From assembly GCF_014621695.1 (NCBI RefSeq), contig NZ_CP061281.1:5518001-5582000 (forward strand): DNA of 64,000 bases, given 5' to 3'. Shown here in pieces: positions 1 through 9,783 of the stretch. Both the position numbers and the translations under genes were made by a program. The notes below the pieces were generated by a model. The model ran no database searches, was not told the DNA's origin, and was given only the letters and a program-made list of their open reading frames with translations. Every line of letters begins with the position of its first letter. Within the stretch, counting starts at the first letter, position 1. The stretch is from Streptomyces xanthii. GTDB taxonomy: Bacteria; Actinomycetota; Actinomycetes; Streptomycetales; Streptomycetaceae.

Positions 1-131
1 AGCGGGCGGCGGTCGCCCGGCGCCGGGAGCGGGTGCTGAAGATGCTGCCCAGCCTGCCGGAGACCGCGCAGGCGGCCATTCGGGCCACGTACGGCTCCGA
101 GCCTGTCGAGCAGGGGGCGACGCTGTCATGA
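1..131 (+). CDS. Mce-type ABC transporter ATP-binding protein (C-terminal fragment)
   Basis: This is the 3' end of a gene that starts before the window; the reading frame begins at base 3. Only about 42 residues are visible, a basic and then acidic tail with no catalytic motif. The stop (129-131) overlaps the ATG of the first YrbE permease (128-130) in an ATGA junction, which indicates translational coupling. In actinobacterial Mce loci the gene directly before the two YrbE permeases is the Mkl/MlaF ATPase, so the assignment rests on position rather than on sequence motifs. Confidence 0.6.
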   Translation, partial: RAAVARRRERVLKMLPSLPETAQAAIRATYGSEPVEQGATLS

Positions 132-982
132 GCCTCGACGAGAGAGCCTCGACCGGCGACGGCGTGGAGGCCACGGGGCGCCGCCCCGGACCCCGCTCCT
201 CAAACGCCGGAGGGGCCAAATGGCTCGGCCCCCTCAGACAGACCGGGCAGCTCTTCGCGCTCGCGCTCCAGGTGGCGCGGGCCGTCTTCCGGCGGCCCTT
301 TCAATTCCGGGAGTTCATCCTGCAGTTCTGGTTCGTCGCCAGCGTGACGATCCTGCCGGCGGCGCTCGTGTCCATCCCGTTCGGCGCCGTCATCGCACTC
401 CAAGTCGGCTCGCTCACTCAGCAGTTGGGCGCCCAGTCGTTCACCGGCGGCGCCAGCGTGCTCGCCGTCATCCAGCAGGCCAGCCCGCTCATCGTCGCCC
501 TGCTCATCGCGGGCGCCGGTGGATCCGCCATCTGCGCCGACCTCGGATCCCGGAAGATCCGCGAGGAGCTCGACGCCATGACCGTCATGGGTGTCTCGCC
601 CGTGCAGCGGCTCGTCGTGCCCCGCGTCCTCGCCACCATGTCCGTCGCCGTGCTGCTCAACGGCATGGTCTCCGTCGTCGGCACGCTGGGCGGATACTTC
701 TTCAACATCGTCCTTCAGGGCGGCACCCCGGGCGCGTACCTCCAGAGCTTCTCCGCGCTCGCCCAGCTCCCCGACCTCTACATCAGCGAGCTGAAGGCCC
801 TCATCTTCGGGTTCATCGCCGGGATCGTGGCCGCGTACCGGGGGCTCAACCCGCGCGGCGGACCCAAGGGTGTCGGTGACGCCGTGAACCAGTCCGTCGT
901 CATCACCTTCATCCTGCTCTTCTTCGTGAACACCGTGATGACCGGCATCTACCTCCAGATCGTTCCGCCGAAGGGAGGCTGA
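128..982 (+). CDS. YrbE/MlaE-family permease of the Mce transporter, first copy
   Basis: A 284-residue integral membrane protein of the MlaE/YrbE family, the permease that couples the Mkl ATPase to the Mce substrate-binding proteins. After a polar N-terminal extension of about 45 residues come five or so hydrophobic segments. The family's cytoplasmic coupling motif is visible at about residues 144-152 (EELDAMTVMG). The ATG at 128 overlaps the stop of the upstream ATPase, and a second YrbE follows 7 bases after the stop. Paired YrbE genes ahead of six mce genes are the standard actinobacterial layout. The start is well supported by the overlap, although the N-terminal extension is longer than in MlaE. 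Confidence 0.93.
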   Translation: MSLDERASTGDGVEATGRRPGPRSSNAGGAKWLGPLRQTGQLFALALQVARAVFRRPFQFREFILQFWFVASVTILPAALVSIPFGAVIALQVGSLTQQLGAQSFTGGASVLAVIQQASPLIVALLIAGAGGSAICADLGSRKIREELDAMTVMGVSPVQRLVVPRVLATMSVAVLLNGMVSVVGTLGGYFFNIVLQGGTPGAYLQSFSALAQLPDLYISELKALIFGFIAGIVAAYRGLNPRGGPKGVGDAVNQSVVITFILLFFVNTVMTGIYLQIVPPKGG

Positions 983-989
983 GTCCGTC

Positions 990-1796
990 ATGACCTCCCC
1001 CCTCGTCTGGCTCGACCGTGGTGGCGACCAACTCCTCTTCTACATACGCGCCTTGGTGTGGATCCCGCGCACGCTGCGCCGCTACACCAAGGAAGTGCAG
1101 CGGCTGCTCGCCGAGGTCGCCTTCGGGTCCGGCGGGCTCGGTGTCATCGGCGGCACCATCGGCGTGATGATCGCGATGACCGCCGCCACCGGCACCGTCG
1201 TCGGCCTCCAGGGCTACGCCGCCCTGGACCAGATCGGCACCGCCGCCTTCACCGGGTTCGTCTCCGCGTACTTCAACACCCGCGAGATCGCCCCGCTCGT
1301 CGCCGGACTCGCCCTGTCCGCCACCGTCGGCGCCGGCTTCACCGCGCAGCTCGGCGCCATGCGGATCAACGAGGAGGTGGACGCGCTCGAAGGGATGGGC
1401 GTGCGGTCCATGCCGTACCTCGTCACCACCCGGATCATCGCCGGCGTCGTCGCCATCATCCCGCTCTACGCGATCGGCCTGCTCTCCTCGTACCTCGCCT
1501 CCCGCATCGTCACGACCGTCTTCAACGGGCAGTCGCAGGGCACGTACGACCACTACTTCAATCTCTTCCTGTCGTCCACGGACGTGATCCTGTCGGTGCT
1601 GAAGGTGCTCGTCTTCAGCGTCATGGTGATCCTCGCCCACTGCTACTACGGGTTCCGGGCGAGCGGGGGACCGGCGGGCGTCGGGATCGCGGTCGGACGG
1701 TCCGTGCGGAACGCCATCGTGCTGATCTCCGTCACCGACTTCTTCCTCTCGCTGGCGCTCTGGGGCGCCACGACGACCGTGAAGGTGGCGGGCTGA
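990..1796 (+). CDS. YrbE/MlaE-family permease of the Mce transporter, second copy
   Basis: A 268-residue MlaE-family permease, paralogous to the gene before it. The coupling motif is at about residues 126-135 (NEEVDALEGMG). Hydrophobic segments lie around residues 45-75, 100-120, 150-175, 195-220 and 235-262. A GGGAGG ribosome-binding site sits ahead of the ATG at 990. The gene is 7 bases after the first permease and 3 bases before the first mce gene. In Mce systems the two different YrbE proteins are thought to form a heterodimeric channel. Function as a lipid or sterol importer component follows from family and context. Confidence 0.93.
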   Translation: MTSPLVWLDRGGDQLLFYIRALVWIPRTLRRYTKEVQRLLAEVAFGSGGLGVIGGTIGVMIAMTAATGTVVGLQGYAALDQIGTAAFTGFVSAYFNTREIAPLVAGLALSATVGAGFTAQLGAMRINEEVDALEGMGVRSMPYLVTTRIIAGVVAIIPLYAIGLLSSYLASRIVTTVFNGQSQGTYDHYFNLFLSSTDVILSVLKVLVFSVMVILAHCYYGFRASGGPAGVGIAVGRSVRNAIVLISVTDFFLSLALWGATTTVKVAG

Positions 1797-1799
1797 CCC

Positions 1800-3038
1800 A
1801 TGGAGACCCTGCGCCGCCGGCTCGCCGGCATCGTCTTCCTCGTCGTGCCCGCCCTGCTCATCTGGCTCGCCGTCGCCGTCTACAACAAGGACTTCGTCGA
1901 CTCCGACGAAGTCGTCGTCGAGACGGGCAGCGCCGGCAACGAGATGCACCTCGGGGCCGAGGTCAAACTGCGGGGCGTCGTCCTCGGCGAGGTGCGGGAC
2001 ATCGACGCCACCGACACCGGGGCCCGGCTCACCCTCGCGCTCGAGCCGGGCGCCCTCGACCGCATCCCCGACGACGTGCGCGCCCAGATGCTGCCGACCA
2101 CCCTGTTCGGCGAGCGGTACGTGGCCCTCGTCCCGCCGAGCAACCCCAGTACGCGGATGCTGCCGGCCGGGGCCGTCATCCCGCAGGACCGTTCCGCCAA
2201 CGCCATCGAGCTCCAGCAGGTCCTCGACGACGTCCTGCCGATGCTCACCGCCGTGCAGCCGCAGAAACTGTCGTCGACGCTGTCCGCCGTCTCCCAGGCG
2301 CTCGAAGGACGCGGCAGCAAGATCGGCGAGACGCTCAGCACGCTCGACGCGCACCTGAAGAAGTTCAACCCGAACCTGCCGACCCTCAACGAGGACCTCA
2401 AGCAGCTGGTGAAGGTCTCGCACGTATACGCGGACGCCGCCCCCGGCATCCTCGACGCGCTCACCGACTTCACCACCACCAGCGGCACGATCGCCGAGAA
2501 GGAGAAGGACCTCGCCGCGGCCTACGGCGGCACGACCCGCACGGCCGAGGACCTGGACGCCTTCCTGCGGGCCAACCAGGACAACATCATCCGGCTGTCC
2601 GCCACCTCACGGCCCACGCTCGAACTGCTCGCGAAGTACTCGCCGTCGTTCCCGTGCACCCTGCGCACCCTCGCCGAGTTCGTGCCCCGCATGGACCAGG
2701 CGCTCGGCAAGGGCACCGACGAACCCGGGCTGCACGTCGACGTCACCACCGTCGCCTCGCGCGGCAACTACGTCCCCGGCCGCGACACCCCCACGTACTC
2801 CACCGGCGGCGGCCCCCACTGCTACCCGGTGCCGTACCTCGGCGCCGCCGCCCGTGCGCCCGTCACCGCCACGGCCTCCGCCGAGCAGAACCTCGGGCCC
2901 GCCAACTCGCCGCAGGAGAACGACCTGGTGAACGAGCTCATCGCACCGGCCGCCAAGGCCGCGCCGGGCGACCTGCCCGACTGGTCGAGCCTGCTCGTCG
3001 GACCCGTCTACCGGGGGACGGAGGTGAAGCTCAAGTGA
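1800..3038 (+). CDS. mceA: Mce protein, first of six (MceA position)
   Basis: A 412-residue extracytoplasmic Mce protein. One N-terminal membrane anchor (about residues 10-29) is followed by an MlaD/Mce beta-barrel domain (about 37-117) with the typical G-V-x-L-G-E-V core. A long helical region follows (about 125-300), and then a C-terminal part with two cysteines. Mce proteins form hexamers whose helical parts build a lipid tunnel. It starts 3 bases after the second permease and overlaps the next mce gene by 4 bases. The symbol follows position in the locus, not proven orthology. Confidence 0.9.
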   Translation: METLRRRLAGIVFLVVPALLIWLAVAVYNKDFVDSDEVVVETGSAGNEMHLGAEVKLRGVVLGEVRDIDATDTGARLTLALEPGALDRIPDDVRAQMLPTTLFGERYVALVPPSNPSTRMLPAGAVIPQDRSANAIELQQVLDDVLPMLTAVQPQKLSSTLSAVSQALEGRGSKIGETLSTLDAHLKKFNPNLPTLNEDLKQLVKVSHVYADAAPGILDALTDFTTTSGTIAEKEKDLAAAYGGTTRTAEDLDAFLRANQDNIIRLSATSRPTLELLAKYSPSFPCTLRTLAEFVPRMDQALGKGTDEPGLHVDVTTVASRGNYVPGRDTPTYSTGGGPHCYPVPYLGAAARAPVTATASAEQNLGPANSPQENDLVNELIAPAAKAAPGDLPDWSSLLVGPVYRGTEVKLK

Positions 3039-4096
3039 CCGCGAAAGACACCGAGTTCGGGCACGTCCGCCGGCGGTCCGTCGCCGGTCCCGTCATCAAG
3101 TCCCTGATCTTCCTCGTCGTCACCGCGCTCGCCACCGCCCTGCTCGGACTGTCCATCGCCAACACGGGAGTGGGTACGGACACCACGACGTACCGCGCCC
3201 TGTTCACCGACGTCACCGGGCTGATCGACGGGGACGGCGTGCGGATCTCCGGCGTCAAGGTCGGCGAGGTCACCGACGTCCGCGTCGTCGACCACCGCAC
3301 CGCCCAGGTGACCTTCACCGTCGACAAGGGACGGGAACTGCCCCGTACCACCACGGCCGCCGTGAAGTACCTCAACATGGTCGGCCAGCGGTACGTGGCC
3401 CTCGAACGTGGCACCGGGGACGACACGGGGGATCTCGACCCCGGTGCCACCATCCCGCTCACCCGCACCCGGCCCGCCCTCGACCTGACCCTCCTCTTCA
3501 ACGGCTTCAAGCCGCTCTTCGAGGGCCTCTCGCCGAAGGACGTCAACGAGCTGGCCGGCTCCATCGTCAAGGTCCTCCAGGGCGAGGGCGGCACCGTCGA
3601 CAGCCTCATCGAGCACGTCGGCTCCCTCACCACGACCGTCGCCGCGAAGGACCAGGTCATCGGGCAGGTCGTCGGCAACCTCACCGAGGTCCTGAAGACG
3701 ATCAACGACCGCGAGGACAAGTTCGACGACCTCGTCACCACCCTCACCCGGCTCGTCTCCGGCTTCAACGAGGACCGCAAACCGCTCGGCGACGCCGCCC
3801 AGGCCATGGGTGACCTGACGACCGTCACCGCCGGCTTCCTCCAGGACGCCCGTAAGCCCCTCAAGAACGACATCAAGCAGCTCGGCCGGCTCTCCGGCAC
3901 CCTCGGCGACGGCATCCCGCAGATCGAGAACTTCCTCGACAGGACGCCCGCCAAGATGACCGCCCTGTCCCGCCTCTCGTCCTACGGCTCCTGGTTCAAC
4001 CTCTATCTGTGCCGGGCCGAGGTCGACGGCGTCACCATGTCCGACGGGTCGAAGCCCCCCACCGGCATCGTCGTCGAAGATGCGAGGTGCCAGTGA
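3035..4096 (+). CDS. mceB: Mce protein, second of six (MceB position)
   Basis: A 353-residue Mce protein. I place the start at the GTG at 3035-3037, which overlaps the stop of the previous gene (GTGA). The resulting protein begins with a basic stretch, then a membrane anchor at about 19-45, the Mce domain at about 52-128 (with [13 protein letters not shown]), and an extended helical region. The reading frame stays open far upstream, but that part is antisense-like shadow over the permease and mceA. The 3' end overlaps the next mce gene by 4 bases. It probably assembles with the five other Mce proteins as one subunit of a heterohexamer. Confidence 0.9.
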   Translation: MTAKDTEFGHVRRRSVAGPVIKSLIFLVVTALATALLGLSIANTGVGTDTTTYRALFTDVTGLIDGDGVRISGVKVGEVTDVRVVDHRTAQVTFTVDKGRELPRTTTAAVKYLNMVGQRYVALERGTGDDTGDLDPGATIPLTRTRPALDLTLLFNGFKPLFEGLSPKDVNELAGSIVKVLQGEGGTVDSLIEHVGSLTTTVAAKDQVIGQVVGNLTEVLKTINDREDKFDDLVTTLTRLVSGFNEDRKPLGDAAQAMGDLTTVTAGFLQDARKPLKNDIKQLGRLSGTLGDGIPQIENFLDRTPAKMTALSRLSSYGSWFNLYLCRAEVDGVTMSDGSKPPTGIVVEDARCQ

Positions 4097-5169
4097 AACG
4101 GCCCAGCGTGAAACGGCCCCGGTTCCTGGAGATCAAGCCGGTCCAGGAACGCAACCCCGTCGGCATCGCCCTCGCCGGACTCCTCGTCCTCGCGCTGCTG
4201 GCCCTCGCCGCGCTCAACGTCAGCAGCCTGCCCCTCGTCGGCGGCGGCACCGACTACAGCGCCGACTTCAGCGAGGCCGCCGGACTCGGCGACGGCGACG
4301 AGGTCCGCATCGCCGGCGTCAAGGTCGGCGAGGTCACCTCCGTCAGCCTCGACGGACCCAAGGTCAAGGTCGCCTTCCGCATCGACGACGACAGCACCTG
4401 GATCGGCGACCGCACCACCGCCGCCATCGCCATCAAGACCCTGCTCGGCGAGAAGTACGTCGCCCTCGACCCGCTCGGCGGCGGCGAGCAGGACCCCGGG
4501 TCCCGGATCCCGCTGGCCCGCACCACCTCCCCGTACGACGTGACGGAAGCCTTCGAGGACCTCAGCGGGACCATCGACGAGATCGACACCAAGCAGCTCG
4601 CCGAGAGCTTCGAGACGATCTCCGAGACCTTCAAGGACTCGCCGCCCGACGTGCGCGCCGCGGTGAAGGGCCTCTCCGCCCTCTCGAAGACCGTCTCCTC
4701 GCGCGACACACAGCTCGCCGAACTCCTGGCGGGCAGCAAGCGGTTGACCAAGACGCTCAAGACGAAGAAGTCGAGCTTCGAGACCCTCATCGACGACGGC
4801 GGCTCCCTGCTCGGCGAGCTCAAGAAGCGGCGCACGGCCATCAAGGCGCTGCTCACCGGCAGCAAGGCGCTCGGCGTCCAGCTCGACGGGCTCGTCGACG
4901 ACAACGAGAAGCAGCTGAAGCCGACCCTCCAGGCGCTCGGCCGCGTCACCACCGTCCTGGAGAAGAACAAGAAGAAGCTCGACCGGACCCTCGCGCTCGT
5001 CGGGCCCTACTACCGGCTCATCGGCAACACCCTCGGCAACGGCCGCTGGTTCGACAGCTACCTGTGCGGCGTCGTGCCCCGGAACTACCTGCCGGAGACC
5101 TCGCTGCCGAAGACCTCCTGCATGCCGCCCAAGAACGGGAAGTACGACGTGAAGGGCGGGGGCCGATGA
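4093..5169 (+). CDS. mceC: Mce protein, third of six (MceC position)
   Basis: A 358-residue Mce protein with a membrane anchor at about 19-41, an Mce domain at about 52-132 and a charged, lysine-rich helical region. Two GTG codons are possible, at 4087 and 4093. I prefer 4093 because it overlaps the previous stop as GTGA and has a GAGG sequence 5 bases upstream. The C-terminus carries a short cysteine-containing segment also seen in the preceding Mce protein (sequence F-x-S-Y-L-C). It overlaps the next gene by 4 bases, so the cassette is likely one polycistronic transcript. Confidence 0.9.
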   Translation: MKRPSVKRPRFLEIKPVQERNPVGIALAGLLVLALLALAALNVSSLPLVGGGTDYSADFSEAAGLGDGDEVRIAGVKVGEVTSVSLDGPKVKVAFRIDDDSTWIGDRTTAAIAIKTLLGEKYVALDPLGGGEQDPGSRIPLARTTSPYDVTEAFEDLSGTIDEIDTKQLAESFETISETFKDSPPDVRAAVKGLSALSKTVSSRDTQLAELLAGSKRLTKTLKTKKSSFETLIDDGGSLLGELKKRRTAIKALLTGSKALGVQLDGLVDDNEKQLKPTLQALGRVTTVLEKNKKKLDRTLALVGPYYRLIGNTLGNGRWFDSYLCGVVPRNYLPETSLPKTSCMPPKNGKYDVKGGGR

Positions 5170-6179
5170 CATCCGCAGGCATGTCCGTCAAGTGGAAGCT
5201 TCTGGTCGGCGGGGTCGCCCTCGCCGTGCTCATCGCGGCCGGCGTCGTCGGCGTACGCGCCGCCGGCTCCGGCGGCATGCGGATCACCGCCTACTTCGAC
5301 CGGGCCGTCGGCATCTACGCAGGCTCCGACCTGCGTGTCCTCGGCGTCCGCGTCGGCAAGGTCGCCGAGGTGCGGCCGCAGGGCACCCAGGTGCGCGTCG
5401 TCCTCGCCGTCGACGACGGAGTGAAGATCCCCGCCGGGGCGCGCGCCGTCGCCGTCGCGCCGAGCGTCGTCGCCGACCGGTACGTGCAGCTGACACCCGC
5501 GTACGCGAGCGGCCCGCAGCTGGAGGACGGGGCGAAGCTGCCCGCGTCCAGCAACCGCATGCCGGTCGAGGTCGACCAGCTCTACGACAGCGTCACCGAA
5601 CTCAGCAAGGCGCTCGGACCCGGCGGCGCCAATGAGAAGGGCGCCCTGTCCGACCTCCTCGGCACCGGGGCGAAGAACCTCAAGGGCAACGGGGCCGCGA
5701 TGGGCGACAGCATCGAGCAGTTCGGCAAGGCCGCCAAGACGCTCGACGGGCGCAGCGACGACCTGTTCACGACGCTCAGCCAACTCCAGGCGTTCACCAC
5801 GATGCTCAAGAAGAAGGACGGCGGGGTGCGCAAGGCGCAGGAGAACCTCGACGACGTCACCAGCTACTTCGCCGACAACCGGGACGATCTCGCCGGCGCG
5901 CTCAAGGAGCTGGGGATCGCGCTCGGGCAGGTGAAGAAGTTCATCAAGGACAACCGGGGCGAGCTGCGCAAGAACGTACGCAAACTCGTGCCGATCACAC
6001 GGGCGCTGGTGGAGCAGCGGGCGTCGTTGGCGGAGGCGCTGGACGTCGCGCCGCTCGCCGCGCAGAACGTCGTCAGTGCCTACAACCCGCGGACCCGGAC
6101 GCTCGACGGGCGGGCCAACCTGAACGAGCTGAGCCAGGGCGGGCCGTTGCTGCCGCTGCCCGCCGTGGGGGGTGAGTAG
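5166..6179 (+). CDS. mceD: Mce protein, fourth of six (MceD position)
   Basis: A 337-residue Mce protein. The ATG at 5166 overlaps the previous stop (ATGA). It has a membrane anchor at about 10-32, an Mce domain at about 38-116 with a V-L-G-V-R-V-G-K-V core, and a helical tail containing many K/D residues. Unlike its neighbours it shows no C-terminal cysteine motif. The stop is 2 bases before the next ATG. The in-frame open sequence upstream of 5166 lies over mceC and is not the real N-terminus. Confidence 0.9.
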   Translation: MTSAGMSVKWKLLVGGVALAVLIAAGVVGVRAAGSGGMRITAYFDRAVGIYAGSDLRVLGVRVGKVAEVRPQGTQVRVVLAVDDGVKIPAGARAVAVAPSVVADRYVQLTPAYASGPQLEDGAKLPASSNRMPVEVDQLYDSVTELSKALGPGGANEKGALSDLLGTGAKNLKGNGAAMGDSIEQFGKAAKTLDGRSDDLFTTLSQLQAFTTMLKKKDGGVRKAQENLDDVTSYFADNRDDLAGALKELGIALGQVKKFIKDNRGELRKNVRKLVPITRALVEQRASLAEALDVAPLAAQNVVSAYNPRTRTLDGRANLNELSQGGPLLPLPAVGGE

Positions 6180-6181
6180 CC

Positions 6182-7399
6182 ATGCGGCGAGGCCTTCTCG
6201 TCGGCGGGGCCGTCTCCGTCGCCGTCGCCTTCTGCGTGACCCTCGGAGTCGTCTCGCTGCCCGCTCCCTCCTTCGGCGGCATCGAGGAACTGCCGCTGCC
6301 CGGCGGCGCCGACCTCGGGGACCACCCCTACACCGTCACCGCCGACATGAAGGACGTGCTCAGCCTCGTCCCGCAGTCCGCGGTCAAGGTCAACGACGTC
6401 GCCGTCGGACGCGTCACCGACATCCGGCTCGGCAGCGGGCGGAACTGGAACGCCCGCGTCACCATGCGCATCAACGGCGACGTCGACCTGCCCGCCAACA
6501 CCGGAGCCCGGCTCGAACAGTCCAGTCTGCTCGGCGAGAAGTACGTCCAGCTCGTCGCACCCGCCAAGGGCGCCACCGGCGCCCTCGCCGCCGGCGACCG
6601 CATCCCGCTCTCCCGCACCGGACGCAACTCCGAGGTCGAAGAGGTCTTCGGCGCCCTGTCCCTGCTCCTCAACGGCGGCGGCGTCAACCAGCTCAAGACC
6701 ATCACCAAGGAACTCAACTCCGCGCTCGGCGGCCGCGAGAGCGAGGTCCGCTCCACGCTGCGCCGCGTCAACACCCTGGTCACCAACCTCGACACGCACC
6801 GCGGCGACATCACCGCCGCGCTCGACGGCGTCAACCGGCTCTCCGCGACCCTCGCCCACCGCAAGGAAGACGTGGCCACCGTGCTCACCGATCTGTCGCC
6901 CGGCCTCAAGACCCTGGAGGACCAGCGGGGTTCGCTCATGACGATGCTCCGCTCCCTCGACCGGCTCAGCGGCGTCGCCGTAGAAACGGTCGACCGGGGC
7001 AAGGCCGACATGGTCGCCGACCTCAAGGCCATCGCCCCCACGCTCAAGGCGCTCGCCGACTCCGGCAAGAACCTGCCCGACTCGCTCCAGGTGCTGCTCA
7101 CCTACCCGTTCACGGACGAGGTGCTGCGCGGGGTCAAGGGCGACTACCTCAACGTCTATCTGAGCATGACGGCGGCGCCGGGCACCCAGCTCATCCCGCC
7201 GCTCACCAAGGGCTCACCCTCACCGACGCCGACCCCGAACGCGCAGAAGGGGACGCGGCAGCAGCCGCAGAAGGGGACGCAGAAGACGGCCTCCGGCGGT
7301 GCGAGCGGGCCCGCGCTGCCGCTGCCCGCGACCTCCGCCCCGGACCCGTCCGCGTCGGCGGCGGCCTCCGCGTCGGCCTCAGGGGGTGAGGAGCGGTGA
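6182..7399 (+). CDS. mceE: Mce protein, fifth of six (MceE position)
   Basis: A 405-residue Mce protein with an N-terminal hydrophobic segment (about 3-26), an Mce domain (about 49-130) and a low-complexity tail rich in Pro, Thr, Ser, Gln and Ala from about residue 340. In mycobacteria the fifth Mce protein is a lipoprotein. Here a cysteine lies in the signal region (A-V-A-F-C), but the residue before it is Phe, so it is not a canonical lipobox. The last four bases overlap the next gene's GTG. The tail could span peptidoglycan. Confidence 0.88.
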   Translation: MRRGLLVGGAVSVAVAFCVTLGVVSLPAPSFGGIEELPLPGGADLGDHPYTVTADMKDVLSLVPQSAVKVNDVAVGRVTDIRLGSGRNWNARVTMRINGDVDLPANTGARLEQSSLLGEKYVQLVAPAKGATGALAAGDRIPLSRTGRNSEVEEVFGALSLLLNGGGVNQLKTITKELNSALGGRESEVRSTLRRVNTLVTNLDTHRGDITAALDGVNRLSATLAHRKEDVATVLTDLSPGLKTLEDQRGSLMTMLRSLDRLSGVAVETVDRGKADMVADLKAIAPTLKALADSGKNLPDSLQVLLTYPFTDEVLRGVKGDYLNVYLSMTAAPGTQLIPPLTKGSPSPTPTPNAQKGTRQQPQKGTQKTASGGASGPALPLPATSAPDPSASAAASASASGGEER

Positions 7400-8631
7400 T
7401 CACGCTCGCCATCCGGCTCAAGAACCTCGCGTTCCTCGTCATCGCCGTCGTCGTCCTCGCCTTCCTCGGGATCCGGTACGCCGACCTGGGGCGGTACGTC
7501 GGAGCCGCCGACTACTACACCGTGAAGGTCCAACTCCCGCGCACAGGAGGCCTGTTCACGCACTCCGACGTCACCTATCGGGGCGTGTCCGTGGGGCGGG
7601 TCGGACCGATCGGGCTCACCGCCGACGGGGTCGAGGCCGAGCTGCGCATCAAGAAGTCCGCGCCCCGCATCCCCGACGACACCCAGGCCGTCGTCGCCAG
7701 CCTGTCGGCGGTCGGCGAGCAGTACATCGACCTGCGGCCCCAGCGCGGGGACGGCCCGTACCTGGAGGACGGCTCGCGGATCGACGCGAGCCGGACCGCC
7801 GTGCCGCGGCCCGTCACCGACGTGCTCACGAGCGTCGACGACCTCACCACCTCGGTGCCCCTTGACGATCTGCGCACCGTCGTCGACGAGTTCGGCAAGG
7901 CCTTCGAAGGGCGCGGCGAGGACCTCCAGGTGCTCCTCGACAACGGCACCGACTTCGTCCGGGCCGCCGACCGGGCCCTGCCCAGCACCACGACCCTCAT
8001 GAACGACGGCGCGGTCGTGCTCCGCACCCAGGCCGAGGAGGGACAGGCCATCCGCGACTTCGCGTCCGGCGCCAAGGACCTCGCCGCCACGCTCAAGGGC
8101 TCCGACGCCGACCTGCGCCGCCTCGTCATGGCCGCGCCCGACGCCGCCACACAGGTCAGCGGGCTGCTGCGGGACATGGACCCGGACCTGAGCGTCGTCC
8201 TCGCCAATCTGCTCACCACGTCCGAGGTCGCCGTCACCCGGCAGCGCGGCACCGAGGAACTGCTCGTGCAGCTGCCCCGGGCCGTCGCCGCCGGCGCCAC
8301 GGCCGTCGACGGAAAGAAGGTCAACTTCGGCATGACGGTCACCTTCTTCAAGCCCCTCCCGTGCACGGCCGGCTACGGAGGCACCCGCTACCGCCTCGGC
8401 ACGGACACGAGTCCCGCGCCCGCGCTCAACACCGGGGCGCGCTGCACCGCGCCCGCGTCCAGCGGGGTCGGCGTGCGGGGATCGGCGCACGCGCCGGGCG
8501 GCGGTCCCGTGCCGAAGCCGGCCCGGCCGGGCGCACTGAACCTGCCCTCCCTGCGGGAGAGCGGCGCCGACGGCTCCTCCGGCGACATGGCCGGACTGCT
8601 CGGCCTGAGCGGAACGGGGGACGGCTCATGA
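7396..8631 (+). CDS. mceF: Mce protein, sixth of six (MceF position)
   Basis: A 411-residue Mce protein completing the set of six. The GTG at 7396 overlaps the previous stop. It has a membrane anchor at about 8-28, an Mce domain at about 41-118 and a helical region to about 300. The C-terminal part has two cysteines and a Pro/Gly-rich tail. It overlaps the first Mce-associated protein by 4 bases (ATGA at 8628). Six distinct mce genes after two yrbE genes is the complete canonical arrangement, so nothing appears to be missing from this transporter except the upstream part of the ATPase outside the window. Confidence 0.9.
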   Translation: MITLAIRLKNLAFLVIAVVVLAFLGIRYADLGRYVGAADYYTVKVQLPRTGGLFTHSDVTYRGVSVGRVGPIGLTADGVEAELRIKKSAPRIPDDTQAVVASLSAVGEQYIDLRPQRGDGPYLEDGSRIDASRTAVPRPVTDVLTSVDDLTTSVPLDDLRTVVDEFGKAFEGRGEDLQVLLDNGTDFVRAADRALPSTTTLMNDGAVVLRTQAEEGQAIRDFASGAKDLAATLKGSDADLRRLVMAAPDAATQVSGLLRDMDPDLSVVLANLLTTSEVAVTRQRGTEELLVQLPRAVAAGATAVDGKKVNFGMTVTFFKPLPCTAGYGGTRYRLGTDTSPAPALNTGARCTAPASSGVGVRGSAHAPGGGPVPKPARPGALNLPSLRESGADGSSGDMAGLLGLSGTGDGS

Positions 8632-9125
8632 GACGGGTACTCACGGGCCTCGGGCTCGCCGCGGCCGTCGCCCTGTGCGGCACGGGCACCTGGTCGTACG
8701 CGCAGGCCCGCGGCGACGACGACCTCGCCTACGCGCGGGCGCGGGACGCCGCGCTGGACGACGGCCGTGCCGCCGTCGCCGCGCTCTCCACCCTGGACGC
8801 GTCGTCGACGGCCCGCGCCAAGGCCGGCATCGGCACCTGGAAGTCGGTCACCTCCGGCCCCCTGCGCACCGATCTCTCCCGCCTCGCCCCGGCCTCCGGG
8901 CCCTCCTCCCGCGCCACCGTCACGGACGCGGCCCTCACCGCCCTCGACGATCACGCCGGCACCGCGAAACTCATCGCGACCCTGCGCGTGGAGACCACCC
9001 CCAAGGGTGCCAAGACCCCGACGACCGACCGCAAACGCCTGGAGGCGACGCTGTCCCGCGCGTCCGACGGCACATGGAAGGTACGCGCCCTGAACGCGAT
9101 CCCGGTGACGGCGGTGGGCGGATGA
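8628..9125 (+). CDS. Mce-associated membrane protein, type A, first copy
   Basis: A 165-residue protein with one N-terminal membrane segment (about 4-22) and a small extracytoplasmic domain, resembling Mce-associated (Mas) proteins, which stabilise Mce complexes in actinobacteria. The ATG at 8628 overlaps the mceF stop. Its sequence pattern (Y-A-x-A-R-D-x-A-L-x-x-G ... L-x-T-L-D) recurs in the gene at 9784, so the two are paralogues. The end overlaps the next gene by 4 bases (ATGA). Role by context; no enzymatic motif is visible. Confidence 0.8.
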   Translation: MRRVLTGLGLAAAVALCGTGTWSYAQARGDDDLAYARARDAALDDGRAAVAALSTLDASSTARAKAGIGTWKSVTSGPLRTDLSRLAPASGPSSRATVTDAALTALDDHAGTAKLIATLRVETTPKGAKTPTTDRKRLEATLSRASDGTWKVRALNAIPVTAVGG

Positions 9126-9760
9126 GCGACACCAAGAGCGACCGGACGAGCGGCACCGAGCGCGACACGAAGGGTGACGAGCAGAGGGAAGCCGTCGGGC
9201 CCGTCCTGCACGCCGATCCCGAGGACACCGGCACCGCCGAGGCCGAGTCCCGTACCGGCCGGTGGAGTCGCGCGGCGATCGGGGCGGTCACCCTCGGCGT
9301 GCTCCTCGCCCTCGCCGGAGGCGTGCTGTTGTTCCAGGCCCACTCCCTGCGCGACGCCCCCGCCGCCCGCAACCACGCCCTCACCGACGCCGCCGCCACC
9401 GCCCGCGTCAACGGGGACGTGAGCAACGCGCTCGGCAAGGTGTTCTCGTACACGCCCGACGGGACCGAGGCCACCGAGCGGTCCGCGCGGGCCGTCCTGT
9501 CCGGGCGCGCCGCGGAGCAGTACGCGCAGCTCTTCGCGCGGGTCCGGGCCGATGTGCGGGACCAGAAGGTCACCCTGTCCACGCAGGCCGTCCGCGTCGG
9601 CACCGTCAGCCTGCGCGGCCGCACCGCGCACCTGCTCGTGTTCCTCGACCAGACCGCCCGGCGCGGCACCAAGAAGCCCACGACGTCCGCCGCCCAGCTG
9701 TCCGTCACCGCCGAACTGCGCGACGACGTCTGGCGCATCGTCGACATCAAGGCCCGGTGA
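9122..9760 (+). CDS. Mce-associated membrane protein, type B, first copy
   Basis: A 212-residue protein with a charged cytoplasmic N-terminus of about 50 residues, one membrane segment (about 54-75) and an extracytoplasmic NTF2-like-sized domain. It shares a distinct pattern with the gene at 10343 (A-A-R-N-x-A-L-x-D ... F-S-Y ... L-x-G-x-A-x-E-Q), making the two paralogues of a second type. The ATG overlaps the previous stop. It probably helps Mce assembly or stability at the cell surface; no catalytic residues are recognisable. Confidence 0.78.
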   Translation: MSDTKSDRTSGTERDTKGDEQREAVGPVLHADPEDTGTAEAESRTGRWSRAAIGAVTLGVLLALAGGVLLFQAHSLRDAPAARNHALTDAAATARVNGDVSNALGKVFSYTPDGTEATERSARAVLSGRAAEQYAQLFARVRADVRDQKVTLSTQAVRVGTVSLRGRTAHLLVFLDQTARRGTKKPTTSAAQLSVTAELRDDVWRIVDIKAR

Positions 9761-9783
9761 ACGGCCCGTTGAAAGGAACCCGG

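Noticed and set aside
909..2423. A 504-residue open frame antisense to the permease and mceA genes, and similar long antisense frames (for example 40730-42859, 45791-48034)
   Set aside because: They lie opposite well-supported genes, have Arg/Gly/Asp-biased composition without domains and are produced by the G/C third-position bias.
6182..6260. Lipoprotein signal in the fifth Mce protein
   Set aside because: The cysteine is preceded by Phe instead of Gly, Ala or Ser, so lipid modification is unlikely, although the mycobacterial counterpart is a lipoprotein.
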